From NCBI RefSeq assembly GCF_013106755.1, contig NZ_WHPF01000001.1, forward strand, positions 372,001 to 436,000: a stretch of DNA of 64,000 nucleotides. The letters are read 5' to 3'. Both the position numbers and the translations under genes were made by a program. Shown here piece by piece: positions 52,134 to 60,277 of this stretch (within the stretch, counting starts at the first letter, position 1; every line of letters starts with the position of its first letter). Origin of the DNA: Limnovirga soli (lineage in GTDB: Bacteria; Bacteroidota; Bacteroidia; Chitinophagales; Chitinophagaceae). The notes under the pieces are model-generated. The model worked only from the letters and a program-made list of their open reading frames with translations, had not been told where the DNA came from and ran no database searches.

Positions 52134-52880
52134 ATGCAAATTATTCCGCTTTCAGAAGGTGTATTTACCATAGATAAAACCAAAATATTTGTTCCCTTTA
52201 ACCTGGCAACCGATGATTTACAGCAACGGGCCGTTGGCAGCCTGTTGGTAGAAGTACAACCCTTTGTTGTAAAAACCGAAAAAGATATTTTGCTACTGGA
52301 TGCCGGTCTGGGCTTTTCTACCAACGGGCAATTACAATTATATGCCAATTTGCAGGCCAATGGTATAGCACCCGGCGATATAACAAAAGTGTTAATGACA
52401 CATTTGCATAAAGACCATGCCGGCGGTATTAGTATTAAAGACAAACTGGGCAATTACCACCTGGCATTTCCCAATGCTAGGTATTATGTACAACAAAAGG
52501 AATTGGAATATGCCATGGATATTGGCTTTCCATCGTATATGGCCGAAGAAATTTCTGTACTGGAAAACAATAAACAGGTAGTATATCTTAATGGCGATGG
52601 CATTATTGATGATTATATACATTACCATATTACCGGCGCACATAGTAAATACCACCAGGTGTACTGGATAAAAGAAAATAATGAAACCATTTTCTTTGGC
52701 GGCGATGATGCACCACAACTGCAGCAAATGAAAAACAAGTTTATTGCCAAATACGATTTTGATGGCAAAAAATGTATGGAGTTAAGACAATTATGGTGGC
52801 AGCAGGGTAAGGAACAAGGCTGGACCTTTTTATTCTATCACGATGTAAAAACACCCTATTTTACTTTTGAAAAGGAATAG
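52134..52880 (+). CDS. MBL-fold metallo-hydrolase
   Basis: 248 residues, cytoplasmic. Metal motifs: TEKDILLLDAGLGFS (strand with Asp), VLMTHLHKDHAGGI (HxHxDH), YHITGAHSKYHQVYWI and FFGGDDAPQLQQM (late Asp). YHDVKTPYFTFEKE near the end could provide the last His. This is the lactonase/AHL-lactonase or glyoxalase II-like subgroup; the substrate cannot be named. Single gene. The core repeat follows at 52917. Confidence 0.88.
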   Translation: MQIIPLSEGVFTIDKTKIFVPFNLATDDLQQRAVGSLLVEVQPFVVKTEKDILLLDAGLGFSTNGQLQLYANLQANGIAPGDITKVLMTHLHKDHAGGISIKDKLGNYHLAFPNARYYVQQKELEYAMDIGFPSYMAEEISVLENNKQVVYLNGDGIIDDYIHYHITGAHSKYHQVYWIKENNETIFFGGDDAPQLQQMKNKFIAKYDFDGKKCMELRQLWWQQGKEQGWTFLFYHDVKTPYFTFEKE

Positions 52881-52916
52881 ATTTTGCGTGTATTTATAGT
52901 TGCCTTGTGTTATACA

Positions 52917-52936
52917 GTACCAGTGTGCGACGCAAG
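52917..52936 (+). repeat. dispersed core repeat (variant)
   Basis: GTACCAGTGTGCGACGCAAG followed by TAAAGC, then GCCTGGCCCAT near 52964. It lies between convergent genes, 3' of the DUF4783 gene in the preferred orientation. Confidence 0.82.
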
Positions 52937-52985
52937 TAAAGCATCACCATTGTACTAAAGCCTGGCCCATAAAACTACCATATAC

Positions 52986-53015
52986 AAAAAAAGCCCGGCC
53001 AATAGCCAGGCTTTG
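52986..53015 (-). terminator. intrinsic terminator of the DUF4783 gene
   Basis: Minus-strand reading: AAAGCCTGGC, TATT, GGCCGGGCTTTTTTTG. A hairpin with a T-run about 20 bp after the stop at 53034. Confidence 0.8.
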
Positions 53016-53033
53016 TAAAACATATAATTACAA

Positions 53034-53414
53034 CTAATTTATACGAACGGTGATGATAGACAATTTATCGCCCTTGGCCTTCATTAACACGGTTATATTA
53101 TAGGTTTTTCCGGCACCTTGTAATTTACCGGTTAAATAGCTGGTACCGCCCATTTCTCTTTGAGAACTAAGGTCGAACCCATTAATACTATTATCATCAA
53201 AAAAACCTTTAACGGTGATGGAAGCCTGAGTTTTACCTATATTTTTTATTTCCTCTTTTCCGGGTAGTTTAAGATCGATAAAATTGTCGAGATAGGCGGT
53301 AAACTGTGCTGCATTGCCCTGTTTTAATGCGCTGATGATATTGTCGTTATCGCCTGCAAAAGCGGGTACTGCTACCGCTGCCATCAAGCCCATTAAAAAA
53401 ATAATCTTTTTCAT
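53034..53414 (-). CDS. DUF4783 family exported protein
   Basis: 126 residues with a signal peptide (MKKIIFLMGLMAAVAVPAFA). The family pattern is clear: IISALKQGNAAQFTAYLDNFIDLKLPGKE, ITVKGFFDDNSINGFDLSSQREMGGTSYLTGKLQGAGKTYNITVLMK. DUF4783 proteins have an NTF2-like fold and are often found near cell-wall or NAD-related genes in Bacteroidota; the role is unknown. Single gene, divergent from gpmI. Confidence 0.88.
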   Translation of the reverse strand: MKKIIFLMGLMAAVAVPAFAGDNDNIISALKQGNAAQFTAYLDNFIDLKLPGKEEIKNIGKTQASITVKGFFDDNSINGFDLSSQREMGGTSYLTGKLQGAGKTYNITVLMKAKGDKLSIITVRIN

Positions 53415-53525
53415 ATCCTGTGATTTAACTGTTATTACGCCAAAAGTATGCCAATCTGTGTGTTGAATGTATTTGGTAAAAATAGCATGTTCTGTTAACT
53501 ACCCAAATTAATGTAACTTTATGCC

Positions 53526-55046
53526 ATGAAAAATAAGAAAGTAATCCTCGTAATTATGGACGGTTGGGGATTGGGCAAGGTACAATCCTCTGATGCAATT
53601 CAACACGCCAACGTTCCCTTTGTAAGTTCTTTATACAGCAAATATCCCAATACCACTCTGGTTACCTGCGGCGAAGCAGTAGGCTTACCCGATGGGCAAA
53701 TGGGCAATAGCGAAGTAGGCCATTTAAACCTGGGTGCGGGCCGCATAGTATACCAGGAATTGCAACGTATTAATGTGGCAGTAAGAGATGGTTCTTTTGC
53801 TACTAATAAAGCTTTACTGGCATCAATTGAATATGCCAAACAAAATAATAAAACACTGCATTTACTGGGTTTGGTAAGCGATGGTGGTGTACACAGCCAC
53901 ACCAGCCACTTAAAAGCCCTTTGCGATGTTTGCAAAGCACAAGGTTTAACAAAAGTTTTAATCCATGCTTTTACCGATGGCAGGGATACCGACCCCAAAA
54001 GCGGTCATGGCTACCTAAGCAGTCTGCAACAACATTTAGATGGCTCTGTAGGCGCAATTGCTACCATTACAGGGCGTTATTATGCCATGGACAGGGATAA
54101 GCGCTGGGAGCGTGTTAAACTGGCCTATGATGCATTAACCGCAGGTATTGGTACAAAAAGTAATAACCTGTTACAGGCAGTTAGCGATTCTTATGAAGCC
54201 GGTGTTACCGATGAGTTTATTAAACCCATAATAAACAGCAATATTGCCGACACAACCATTAAAAACGGTGACGCAGTGATTTGCTTTAATTTCCGTACAG
54301 ACAGGTGCCGTGAAATTACCGATGTACTTACCCAGGCCGACAAACCGGATTTTGGCATGCATACTCTTGACCTGCATTATACTACCATGACGGAGTATGA
54401 TAAAACCTTTAAAAATGTGCATGTAGTTTTTGAAACAGATAATCTTAACAATACATTGGGCGAGGTGTTGGCAGCGCATGGTAAAAAACAAATCAGGATT
54501 GCAGAAACCGAGAAATACCCGCACGTTACTTTTTTCTTTAGCGGTGGCAGAGAGTTACCTTTTGAAGGGGAAAGCCGTATTATGGCTTCATCTCCCAAAG
54601 TAGCCACCTACGATTTGCAGCCCGAAATGAGCGCCGTAGAATTAACCGATAAACTGGTACCTGAAATTGAAAATGAAACAGCCGATTTTATTTGCCTTAA
54701 CTATGCCAATGCCGATATGGTTGGCCATACAGGTGTTTGGGAGGCAGTTATAAAAGCCGTTGAAACAGTAGATGCCTGTGTTAACAGGGTAGTAACTGCA
54801 GCATTGGCCCATGATTACACTGTTTTTCTTACCGCAGACCATGGTAATGCAGATTACCTGATTAATGAAGATGGATCACCCAATACAGCACACACTTTAA
54901 ACCTGGTTCCTCTTTTTGTGATAGACAACGCCTGGCATGGCACCGTATTACCCGGTAAACTGGGCGATATAGCTCCAAGCATTTTAACCATGATGGGCAT
55001 TGATATACCAAAAGAAATGACCGGGGATATTTTGATAAAATCCTAA
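53526..55046 (+). CDS. gpmI: 2,3-bisphosphoglycerate-independent phosphoglycerate mutase
   Basis: 506 residues, the usual family length. Alkaline-phosphatase-superfamily metal motifs: VILVIMDGWGLGKV (Asp), the catalytic Ser in PDGQMGNSEVGHLNLGAGR, ITGRYYAMDRDKRWERV, FNFRTDRCRE, NYANADMVGHTGVW and FLTADHGNADYL. It converts 3- to 2-phosphoglycerate in glycolysis with two Mn ions. It precedes the haem-binding protein gene by 13 bp and probably shares its transcript and terminator. Confidence 0.97.
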   Translation: MKNKKVILVIMDGWGLGKVQSSDAIQHANVPFVSSLYSKYPNTTLVTCGEAVGLPDGQMGNSEVGHLNLGAGRIVYQELQRINVAVRDGSFATNKALLASIEYAKQNNKTLHLLGLVSDGGVHSHTSHLKALCDVCKAQGLTKVLIHAFTDGRDTDPKSGHGYLSSLQQHLDGSVGAIATITGRYYAMDRDKRWERVKLAYDALTAGIGTKSNNLLQAVSDSYEAGVTDEFIKPIINSNIADTTIKNGDAVICFNFRTDRCREITDVLTQADKPDFGMHTLDLHYTTMTEYDKTFKNVHVVFETDNLNNTLGEVLAAHGKKQIRIAETEKYPHVTFFFSGGRELPFEGESRIMASSPKVATYDLQPEMSAVELTDKLVPEIENETADFICLNYANADMVGHTGVWEAVIKAVETVDACVNRVVTAALAHDYTVFLTADHGNADYLINEDGSPNTAHTLNLVPLFVIDNAWHGTVLPGKLGDIAPSILTMMGIDIPKEMTGDILIKS

Positions 55047-55059
55047 TACAACAACCATC

Positions 55060-55551
55060 ATGAAAAAGAAAATCCTGATTGTATTAATTGCCCTGCTGGT
55101 AATTATACAATTCTTTAAACCCGAAAAAAATATAGCTGCCGGGCCAATGGTAAATAATATTAACAACCAATACCATCCGCCAAAACAGGTGAGTGATGTA
55201 TTCGTTCGTTCCTGTTACGATTGCCATAGCAATAACACCGTATACCCATGGTATGCCAATATACAACCGGTGGCCTGGTGGTTAAACGACCATGTAGTTG
55301 AGGGCAAGGATGAATTAAATTTTGATGAATTTGCTAGCTATACCATTGGCAGAAAATACAAAAAACTGGAGGAAATAACCGAGCAGTTGGATGAAGGTGA
55401 AATGCCTTTGTTTTCTTACACCATCATTCATAGAAATGCCATTTTAACTGATGAAGAAAAACAGGCTGTTACCAACTGGTGCAATGCTCTAAGAGATACT
55501 ATTAAAGCCAATTACCCGGCCGATAGCCTCTTAAGAAAAAAGCCTCAGTAG
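55060..55551 (+). CDS. haem-binding domain protein (c-type cytochrome-like)
   Basis: 163 residues. An N-terminal membrane anchor (ILIVLIALLVIIQFF) is followed by the domain with VSDVFVRSCYDCHSNNTVYPWYANIQPVAWWLNDHV. CxxCH is a c-type haem attachment site, and the SCYDCHSN(N/T)TxYPWYxxIxPxxW pattern is that of the PF14376-type haem-binding domain. Later, FDEFASYTIGRKYKKLEEI and LDEGEMPLFSYTIIHRNAIL. Probably a periplasmic electron carrier. Co-transcribed with gpmI, an odd pairing with no obvious metabolic link. Confidence 0.92.
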   Translation: MKKKILIVLIALLVIIQFFKPEKNIAAGPMVNNINNQYHPPKQVSDVFVRSCYDCHSNNTVYPWYANIQPVAWWLNDHVVEGKDELNFDEFASYTIGRKYKKLEEITEQLDEGEMPLFSYTIIHRNAILTDEEKQAVTNWCNALRDTIKANYPADSLLRKKPQ

Positions 55552-55572
55552 TATATTACTCCCAATAAAAAG

Positions 55573-55605
55573 AAAGACCGGACAGTTGATTGTCCGGTCT
55601 TTTTC
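55573..55605 (+). terminator. intrinsic terminator after the gpmI operon
   Basis: AAAGACCGGACA, GTTGAT, TGTCCGGTCTTTTT. A perfect 12-bp stem with a T-run 20 bp after the stop. Confidence 0.94.
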
Positions 55606-55661
55606 ATTATAAAAAGTTGTAATTATTATGAACCAGGCTGCAGTAAATAAATAATACTTCC

Positions 55662-55681
55662 CTTGCGTCGCACACTTGTAC
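55662..55681 (-). repeat. dispersed core repeat
   Basis: CTTGCGTCGCACACTTGTAC, exact core copy between convergent transcripts, downstream of the gpmI terminator, in the preferred orientation for gpmI. Confidence 0.9.
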
Positions 55682-55708
55682 TGCATAACCTGTGGCAGCA
55701 AAATACCA

Positions 55709-55957
55709 CTACTTAGGTTTGCGCATCTGTGATATTAAAGCACCTATCGAAACCAATGTCCAGGTAGCTTCCAGCAAAACAAAAGGCATATAATGTATTA
55801 ACCAGGATGCAGCACAGGCAAGTCCGGCACCAATAATATTCATTACAATATATGGCAAGCTATCCTTATCAATTTTATTAGCCAGGTTTAATAAAAACGC
55901 TATTAATAAAATAAATACACCTGCAAAACCAATATAGTCGTTTACTGTTAACACCAT
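55709..55957 (-). CDS. CBU_0592-like small membrane protein
   Basis: 82 residues with three membrane segments (DYIGFAGVFILLIAFLLNLA, YIVMNIIGAGLACAASWLIH, PFVLLEATWTLVSIGALISQM). The family is a small conserved membrane protein of unknown role. It begins 6 bp after the selD stop on the same strand, so it is probably the last gene of the mnmH-selD operon. A role in selenium use is not implied by sequence. Confidence 0.8.
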   Translation of the reverse strand: MVLTVNDYIGFAGVFILLIAFLLNLANKIDKDSLPYIVMNIIGAGLACAASWLIHYMPFVLLEATWTLVSIGALISQMRKPK

Positions 55958-55963
55958 TAAAAT

Positions 55964-57016
55964 CTAATTTACAAGTACAGCATAATCATTTTTAGCACCA
56001 ATAGTGCCAATTGGCACGGCGTACAATTCCAAATCGCTTAACAAACGGGCTATATCATCTGCTGCATCCCTGGCAACAGCCACCAATAAGCCGCCACTGG
56101 TTTGCGGGTCGGCTAAAATAGCTTTGGCCCTGTTAATATCTATACCTGCAGCAAATTCAATTTTGTGGCCATAACTTTCCCAGTTACGCCCGGTACCACC
56201 CGGTATGGATTTTTGCGCAATATAGGCATCCAGTTCAGGCGTAATCAGCGGTACATTGGCAAGTGTAACAGTAGCACTTAGATGGCTTCCTTCGGCCATT
56301 TCTGTAAGGTGGCCCAATAAACCAAAACCAGTAACATCTGTCATGGCATGCACGGTGTTTAATGCACCCAATATTTCACCGGCCTTATTTAACTGCATCA
56401 TTTGGTTGGGGGCAAGTGCAGCATGTGCTTCTTTTAAAATACCTTTTTTCTCGGCTGTGGTTAAAATACCTACACCCAGTTTTTTGGTAAGGAACAATAC
56501 ATCGCCTTCCTGTGCTGTATTGTTTTGTTTTATATTATCAATAGCAACAATACCGTTTACAGCAAGGCCAAAAATAGGCTCGGGGGAATCGATGCTATGT
56601 CCGCCGGCCAATGGTATCCCAGCTTCCATACAAATGCTTCTGCTGCCTTCTATTACTTTTTGGGCCACTTCCGGCGCCAACACATTGATGGGCCATCCCA
56701 AAATAGCAATGGCCAGTATGGGTTTACCACCCATGGCATAAACATCACTAATCGCATTAGCGCTGGCAATGCGGCCAAAATTGTAGGGATCGTCTACAAT
56801 AGGCATAAAAAAATCGGTGGTAGAAATGAGTGCGGTACCATTGCCCATATCATAAACAGCGGCATCATCTTTACTATGGTTGCCTACTATAAGTTTATCG
56901 TTATCGGGCATGGCAAGACTGGTAGATAAAATTTGATCTAACACTTTTGGCGATATTTTACAACCACAACCTGCGCCATGTGAGTATTGGGTAAGTTTTA
57001 TAGAATTGGTTTCCAT
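55964..57016 (-). CDS. selD: selenide, water dikinase
   Basis: About 350 residues from [20 protein letters not shown]; an open frame upstream to 57172 runs through the repeat and is not credible as protein. The N-terminal GAGCGCK motif has Cys rather than Sec at the catalytic position, so no selenocysteine machinery is needed. Others: [76 protein letters not shown] and the hallmark DPQTSGGLL. It makes selenophosphate from selenide and ATP. With mnmH it supplies selenium for tRNA 2-selenouridine. No selA, selB or SECIS element was seen in the window. Confidence 0.97.
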   Translation of the reverse strand: METNSIKLTQYSHGAGCGCKISPKVLDQILSTSLAMPDNDKLIVGNHSKDDAAVYDMGNGTALISTTDFFMPIVDDPYNFGRIASANAISDVYAMGGKPILAIAILGWPINVLAPEVAQKVIEGSRSICMEAGIPLAGGHSIDSPEPIFGLAVNGIVAIDNIKQNNTAQEGDVLFLTKKLGVGILTTAEKKGILKEAHAALAPNQMMQLNKAGEILGALNTVHAMTDVTGFGLLGHLTEMAEGSHLSATVTLANVPLITPELDAYIAQKSIPGGTGRNWESYGHKIEFAAGIDINRAKAILADPQTSGGLLVAVARDAADDIARLLSDLELYAVPIGTIGAKNDYAVLVN

Positions 57017-57075
57017 TATTTGTATGCTTAATATTTTAAGTGCAATGTATATTTTTTGCTGCCACCGGTTATGGT

Positions 57076-57094
57076 GTACAAGAGTGCGACGCAA
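57076..57094 (+). repeat. core repeat inside an operon
   Basis: GTACAAGAGTGCGACGCAA lies in the 85-bp gap between the mnmH stop and the selD start. Read on the minus strand it directly follows the mnmH stop codon. The wider element (GGGCCAGGC...CCGGTTGCGTCGCAC on the minus strand) runs back into the last codons of mnmH. Confidence 0.85.
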
Positions 57095-57101
57095 CCGGGT
57101 C

Positions 57102-58214
57102 TTATGGCTGAGTGGCAGCCTGGCCCATACTGGCATTATGGTGTAACACCGCATTTGAATTGATTGCTGCATTTACCATTGGGCAGTTAATTTTATGTAA
57201 CAACTCGTTTAAATTATTGCGTTGGTGCAAGCCCTTTGTATATAGTTTATCGTAGTAAGTTAATAAAATGGCAAAAGCACTTTTTATATCGTCTTCCAGT
57301 ATAAAATTGATGGCATTTTTTGTTTCTAAACCACCCAATCTTTTCTTGATGCGAATAATGGCATTTACCAGTTGCTCCTTATCAAATTTGCCATAACCGC
57401 TTAGTATATAATCCAGCCTTTCATTAAAAGGTATATCTATAAAAAACACCGGCGCCGCCTGCTTTTGCTGAAATATATGGGCAGTTAAGTTTACGGTGCC
57501 AATACGCTGACTTTCATCCTCTAACCAAATAAACCTGTCAGCGCTTTCCATTTGATTTTCGGTTATTTGCTGCATGGCAGAGTACAATTGCAGGGCAAGT
57601 TTATTTTCAAACATTTCCTGCGAGGGTTGTACCAACTGACCAAGACTACCAAAGGCAGAACCCTTGTGATGCGCCAATGCTTCCAGGTCTATTACAATGG
57701 CTTTATGCTGCGCCATTTGCTGCAATACTTCTGTTTTACCACTGCCGGTAAACCCGCCTAATACTTTAAAAGGATAATTTAACTGAAATTGCTGCAATAC
57801 CCAGTTTCTAAATGCTTTATAACCGCCTGCCAGCGTGTATACTTTAAAGCCATATAAATCTAATAACCAGGCAATGGCAGCACTGCGCATACCACCGCGC
57901 CAGCAATGCACCAATACTGTTTTAGCGTTTTGCGGATTGTTTTTATGGGCCTCAGCAATTATGCTTTCTGCAGCCGTAACCATGGGCTCCATTTTAACGC
58001 CAAAATATACCAGGCCAATTTTAATGGCTTTTTCCCTGCTTTGTTGTTTGTAAGCCGTGCCCACTACTTTCCGTTCTTCATCAGTAAACAAGGGAAAACT
58101 GTGTGCCCCAGGTATATGGGCATGGGCAAATTCGCCGGGGCTGCGTACATCCAATACGGGGCTGTAAGCTGCTTTTTGCAAAAAATCTTCAATTGTTAAT
58201 TTGATAACTGCCAT
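57102..58214 (-). CDS. mnmH: tRNA 2-selenouridine synthase (MnmH/SelU)
   Basis: 370 residues from [15 protein letters not shown]; the ATG at 58295 would add 27 residues without family support. A rhodanese domain (about 1-130) has [18 protein letters not shown] and the catalytic Cys in [19 protein letters not shown]. Then [11 protein letters not shown] and the P-loop NTPase part [15 protein letters not shown] (Walker A), [14 protein letters not shown]. It replaces sulfur by selenium at C2 of the wobble uridine of tRNA for Lys, Glu and Gln, using SelD's selenophosphate. The last 20 or so residues ([13 protein letters not shown]) come from the inserted repeat element. First gene of the operon with selD. 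Confidence 0.95.
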   Translation of the reverse strand: MAVIKLTIEDFLQKAAYSPVLDVRSPGEFAHAHIPGAHSFPLFTDEERKVVGTAYKQQSREKAIKIGLVYFGVKMEPMVTAAESIIAEAHKNNPQNAKTVLVHCWRGGMRSAAIAWLLDLYGFKVYTLAGGYKAFRNWVLQQFQLNYPFKVLGGFTGSGKTEVLQQMAQHKAIVIDLEALAHHKGSAFGSLGQLVQPSQEMFENKLALQLYSAMQQITENQMESADRFIWLEDESQRIGTVNLTAHIFQQKQAAPVFFIDIPFNERLDYILSGYGKFDKEQLVNAIIRIKKRLGGLETKNAINFILEDDIKSAFAILLTYYDKLYTKGLHQRNNLNELLHKINCPMVNAAINSNAVLHHNASMGQAATQP

Positions 58215-58398
58215 GTATGCCAGCAAATTTATTCTTAAACTGGCTAAGTATTTGCTACTATTTTTTATGAGCCAGGCATTTGGGCCATATGGCATCGCCT
58301 CTTGCCATGCTCGGTTCGGGGTTCCGGTTTTATGGCGGCAAAATATACTGCATGGTAAGCAGTACCTTTATTCATTAACTACTAAAACCTATGTTACC

Positions 58399-59049
58399 AT
58401 GAAAAATACAATAACACGCAATTATTTTATGCCAGGAATCATGCTGGCATTTTTTACGATACTATTGGCAGCATGTAATAACGATGCAACAGAAAAAGAA
58501 GATACCCCTGTTGAAATAACAGATACCTTAACCGCTGAAAAAAGCATTGCTTTTGAAGATAGCGCCCTAATTTATACATATAAGGCAGATACCTTACTTA
58601 AAAACAACGTAACAGCAAGTAACTTAAAGTGGAGTAATTTTTCGCTTAGTGCTTTTTGGTACGAGGATAGCTTACCCACCATAGCTTACACTGCCAACAA
58701 TAATTTTTATAAGCAATACCAGCTTTTATTACAATGGTCGCCGGATAGCAGTTATATTCTGGATAAAGGCAGCTTAAATGCGGTATTACTGCGCGGTAAA
58801 AACGGGGTAACCATCATTGCCGATGGAGATATTGATACTGAAGTTTCTTTATTAAACCCGGCCACCAAACAAAAAGCTAGGTTATTATATTTAGGGTCTG
58901 CAGCCACGCTGATAAACAGTTGTTGGCTAAATGCCAATCAGGTGGCGTTAATAAGTACCAATGCAGAAAAAGTAAATACAGCGGATACGGTTTTATGGAT
59001 TATTGATGTAAAAAACCTGTATTACCGCAAGTATAAATGGCATCAATAA
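58399..59049 (+). CDS. lipoprotein of unknown function
   Basis: 216 residues from MKNTITRNYFMPGIMLAFFTILLAACNND, a clear lipobox. The frame is open upstream to 58201, but that part overlaps the mnmH start and lacks a signal. The mature part (YKADTLLKNNVTASNLKWSNFSLSAFWYEDS, LQWSPDSSYILDKGSLNAVLLRGKNG, VLWIIDVKNLYYRKYKW) reads like a beta-rich protein; no family recognised. Shares a hairpin terminator with the stress protein gene that converges on it. Confidence 0.72.
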   Translation: MKNTITRNYFMPGIMLAFFTILLAACNNDATEKEDTPVEITDTLTAEKSIAFEDSALIYTYKADTLLKNNVTASNLKWSNFSLSAFWYEDSLPTIAYTANNNFYKQYQLLLQWSPDSSYILDKGSLNAVLLRGKNGVTIIADGDIDTEVSLLNPATKQKARLLYLGSAATLINSCWLNANQVALISTNAEKVNTADTVLWIIDVKNLYYRKYKWHQ

Positions 59050-59050
59050 A

Positions 59051-59080
59051 AAAAGGCGCTTCTGTTTAGAAGCGCCTTTC
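59051..59080 (-). terminator. terminator hairpin between convergent genes
   Basis: AAAGGCGCTTCT, GTTT, AGAAGCGCCTTT: a perfect 12-bp stem. The T-run is on the minus-strand side (CCTTTTTTTT), so it mainly serves the gene at 59105, though the hairpin also lies just after the plus-strand lipoprotein stop. Confidence 0.88.
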
Positions 59081-59104
59081 ACTTAAAAAAACAACACTAT
59101 TCAG

Positions 59105-59899
59105 CTATTCATGAATAGTGATCATGGGAATATCTGTGTGATACTTTAATTTTTTGGTAGTACTTTCTTTAAACAATCCACCAAAGAATGAGTTCTTTTT
59201 AGGGAATGTAATAATCAGGTCAATATTGTAATCTTCAGTAAAAGAATCGATGGCTTCAATAAAATCATAAAGCCTTATAAAGCTAAAGTCGTGTTTATAA
59301 TCTTTTAATATTTCTTCCAGTTTTTCTTTCTCTGCTTTATACTCTTCGGTTAGTTCTACATAATGTTCTGTATCAATATTGATAACATGTACAAAAGGAT
59401 TAAACAAATCAAGTATTTTATGCAATGGCTTTACAGGAATGGTTTTATATACATCTTTATAATCACAGGTAATAGCTACTTTTTTAATATTTGAATAAGC
59501 TGCATCGGGTGGTATTACCATAATAGGACAAATATTTTTATCAATCATAGTAAGTGTATTACTACCTACAAATAATTGCTGCAGGGGGGTGGCACCGGTG
59601 GTACCCATTACCACCAAATCTGCCTCACGATGGCGTATTACCCTTTCCAGTCCTTCGGTAAAAGAATCTTCAGCAACAGCAAGTACGCTTACATTCAGGT
59701 AAGCTGCTTTGCTTATTAATTCATCTTTTATTTCATTTAAAGCAGTTTCCATTGTAGTAATACGGTCTTCATATTTTTCTTCAAATGCGTGATATAAAAT
59801 AATTTCCACATCACCCGCCTGCGAGGCAATACCTGCCGCAAAACGTGCTGCATTTTTAGAAGTATCAGAAAAATCCGTTGGTACAATAATGGTCTTCAT
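59105..59899 (-). CDS. tandem universal stress protein
   Basis: 264 residues, two UspA domains. Domain 1 (1-140) has IIVPTDFSDTSKNAARFAAGIA and the nucleotide loop MGTTGATPLQQLFVGSNTLTMI, with CPIMVIPP. Domain 2 (about 148-264) has VAITCDYKDVYKTIPVKPLHKIL and IDLIITFPKKNSFFGGLFKESTTKKLKYHTDIPMITI; its loop is altered, so only domain 1 is likely to bind ATP. Cytoplasmic stress-adaptation protein. Single gene. Confidence 0.92.
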   Translation of the reverse strand: MKTIIVPTDFSDTSKNAARFAAGIASQAGDVEIILYHAFEEKYEDRITTMETALNEIKDELISKAAYLNVSVLAVAEDSFTEGLERVIRHREADLVVMGTTGATPLQQLFVGSNTLTMIDKNICPIMVIPPDAAYSNIKKVAITCDYKDVYKTIPVKPLHKILDLFNPFVHVINIDTEHYVELTEEYKAEKEKLEEILKDYKHDFSFIRLYDFIEAIDSFTEDYNIDLIITFPKKNSFFGGLFKESTTKKLKYHTDIPMITIHE

Positions 59900-60277
59900 A
59901 TTTATTTATTCTTTATGTATAAATTTCTTTAATATACTGCTAAATGCTATTTTTCGTAAAATCTAAAGTACAAAAAAACCACTGAAACAAATCTAATAAT
60001 AAAAATAGAACATTCCCGTGCATATTGGTAAACTAATGCTGAAATTATCAACAGTTGTTAATTGAGATGGTTTAATAAAAAAATATTTCTTATTTGCCGG
60101 GTAGCGAACAGAACGTACAAGAGTGCGACGCAAGCGGGTTTAATGGCTGTACAATTGTTGGGCTAATAATGAAGATAGCCCCAAAAGAAGTATAAAACTG
60201 GTGCGCTTCATTATAATTCCACTTATACATTAACTGAATAAAGTACTTACTATTGGTAGTTTACCTAACTTAACACT
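59900..60277. repeat. gap between divergent genes with a core repeat
   Basis: Core GTACAAGAGTGCGACGCAAG (60115-60134), CGGGTTTAATGGCTGTACAATTG and TTGGGCTAATAAT. Here the core is between two divergent starts, an exception to its usual 3' location. The rest (59900-60110) is AT-rich with no recognisable site. Confidence 0.65.

Noticed and set aside
55964-57016. Sec-containing SelD or SECIS element.
   Set aside because: The catalytic position is TGT/TGC (Cys-Gly-Cys), with no in-frame TGA.
57017-57172. N-terminal extension of selD.
   Set aside because: This stretch is the core repeat and the mnmH end read in another frame; selD homologues start near METNS.
58201-58398. N-terminal extension of the lipoprotein gene at 58399.
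   Set aside because: It overlaps the mnmH start on the other strand and would bury the lipobox at residue 90; the ATG at 58399 gives a normal lipoprotein signal.
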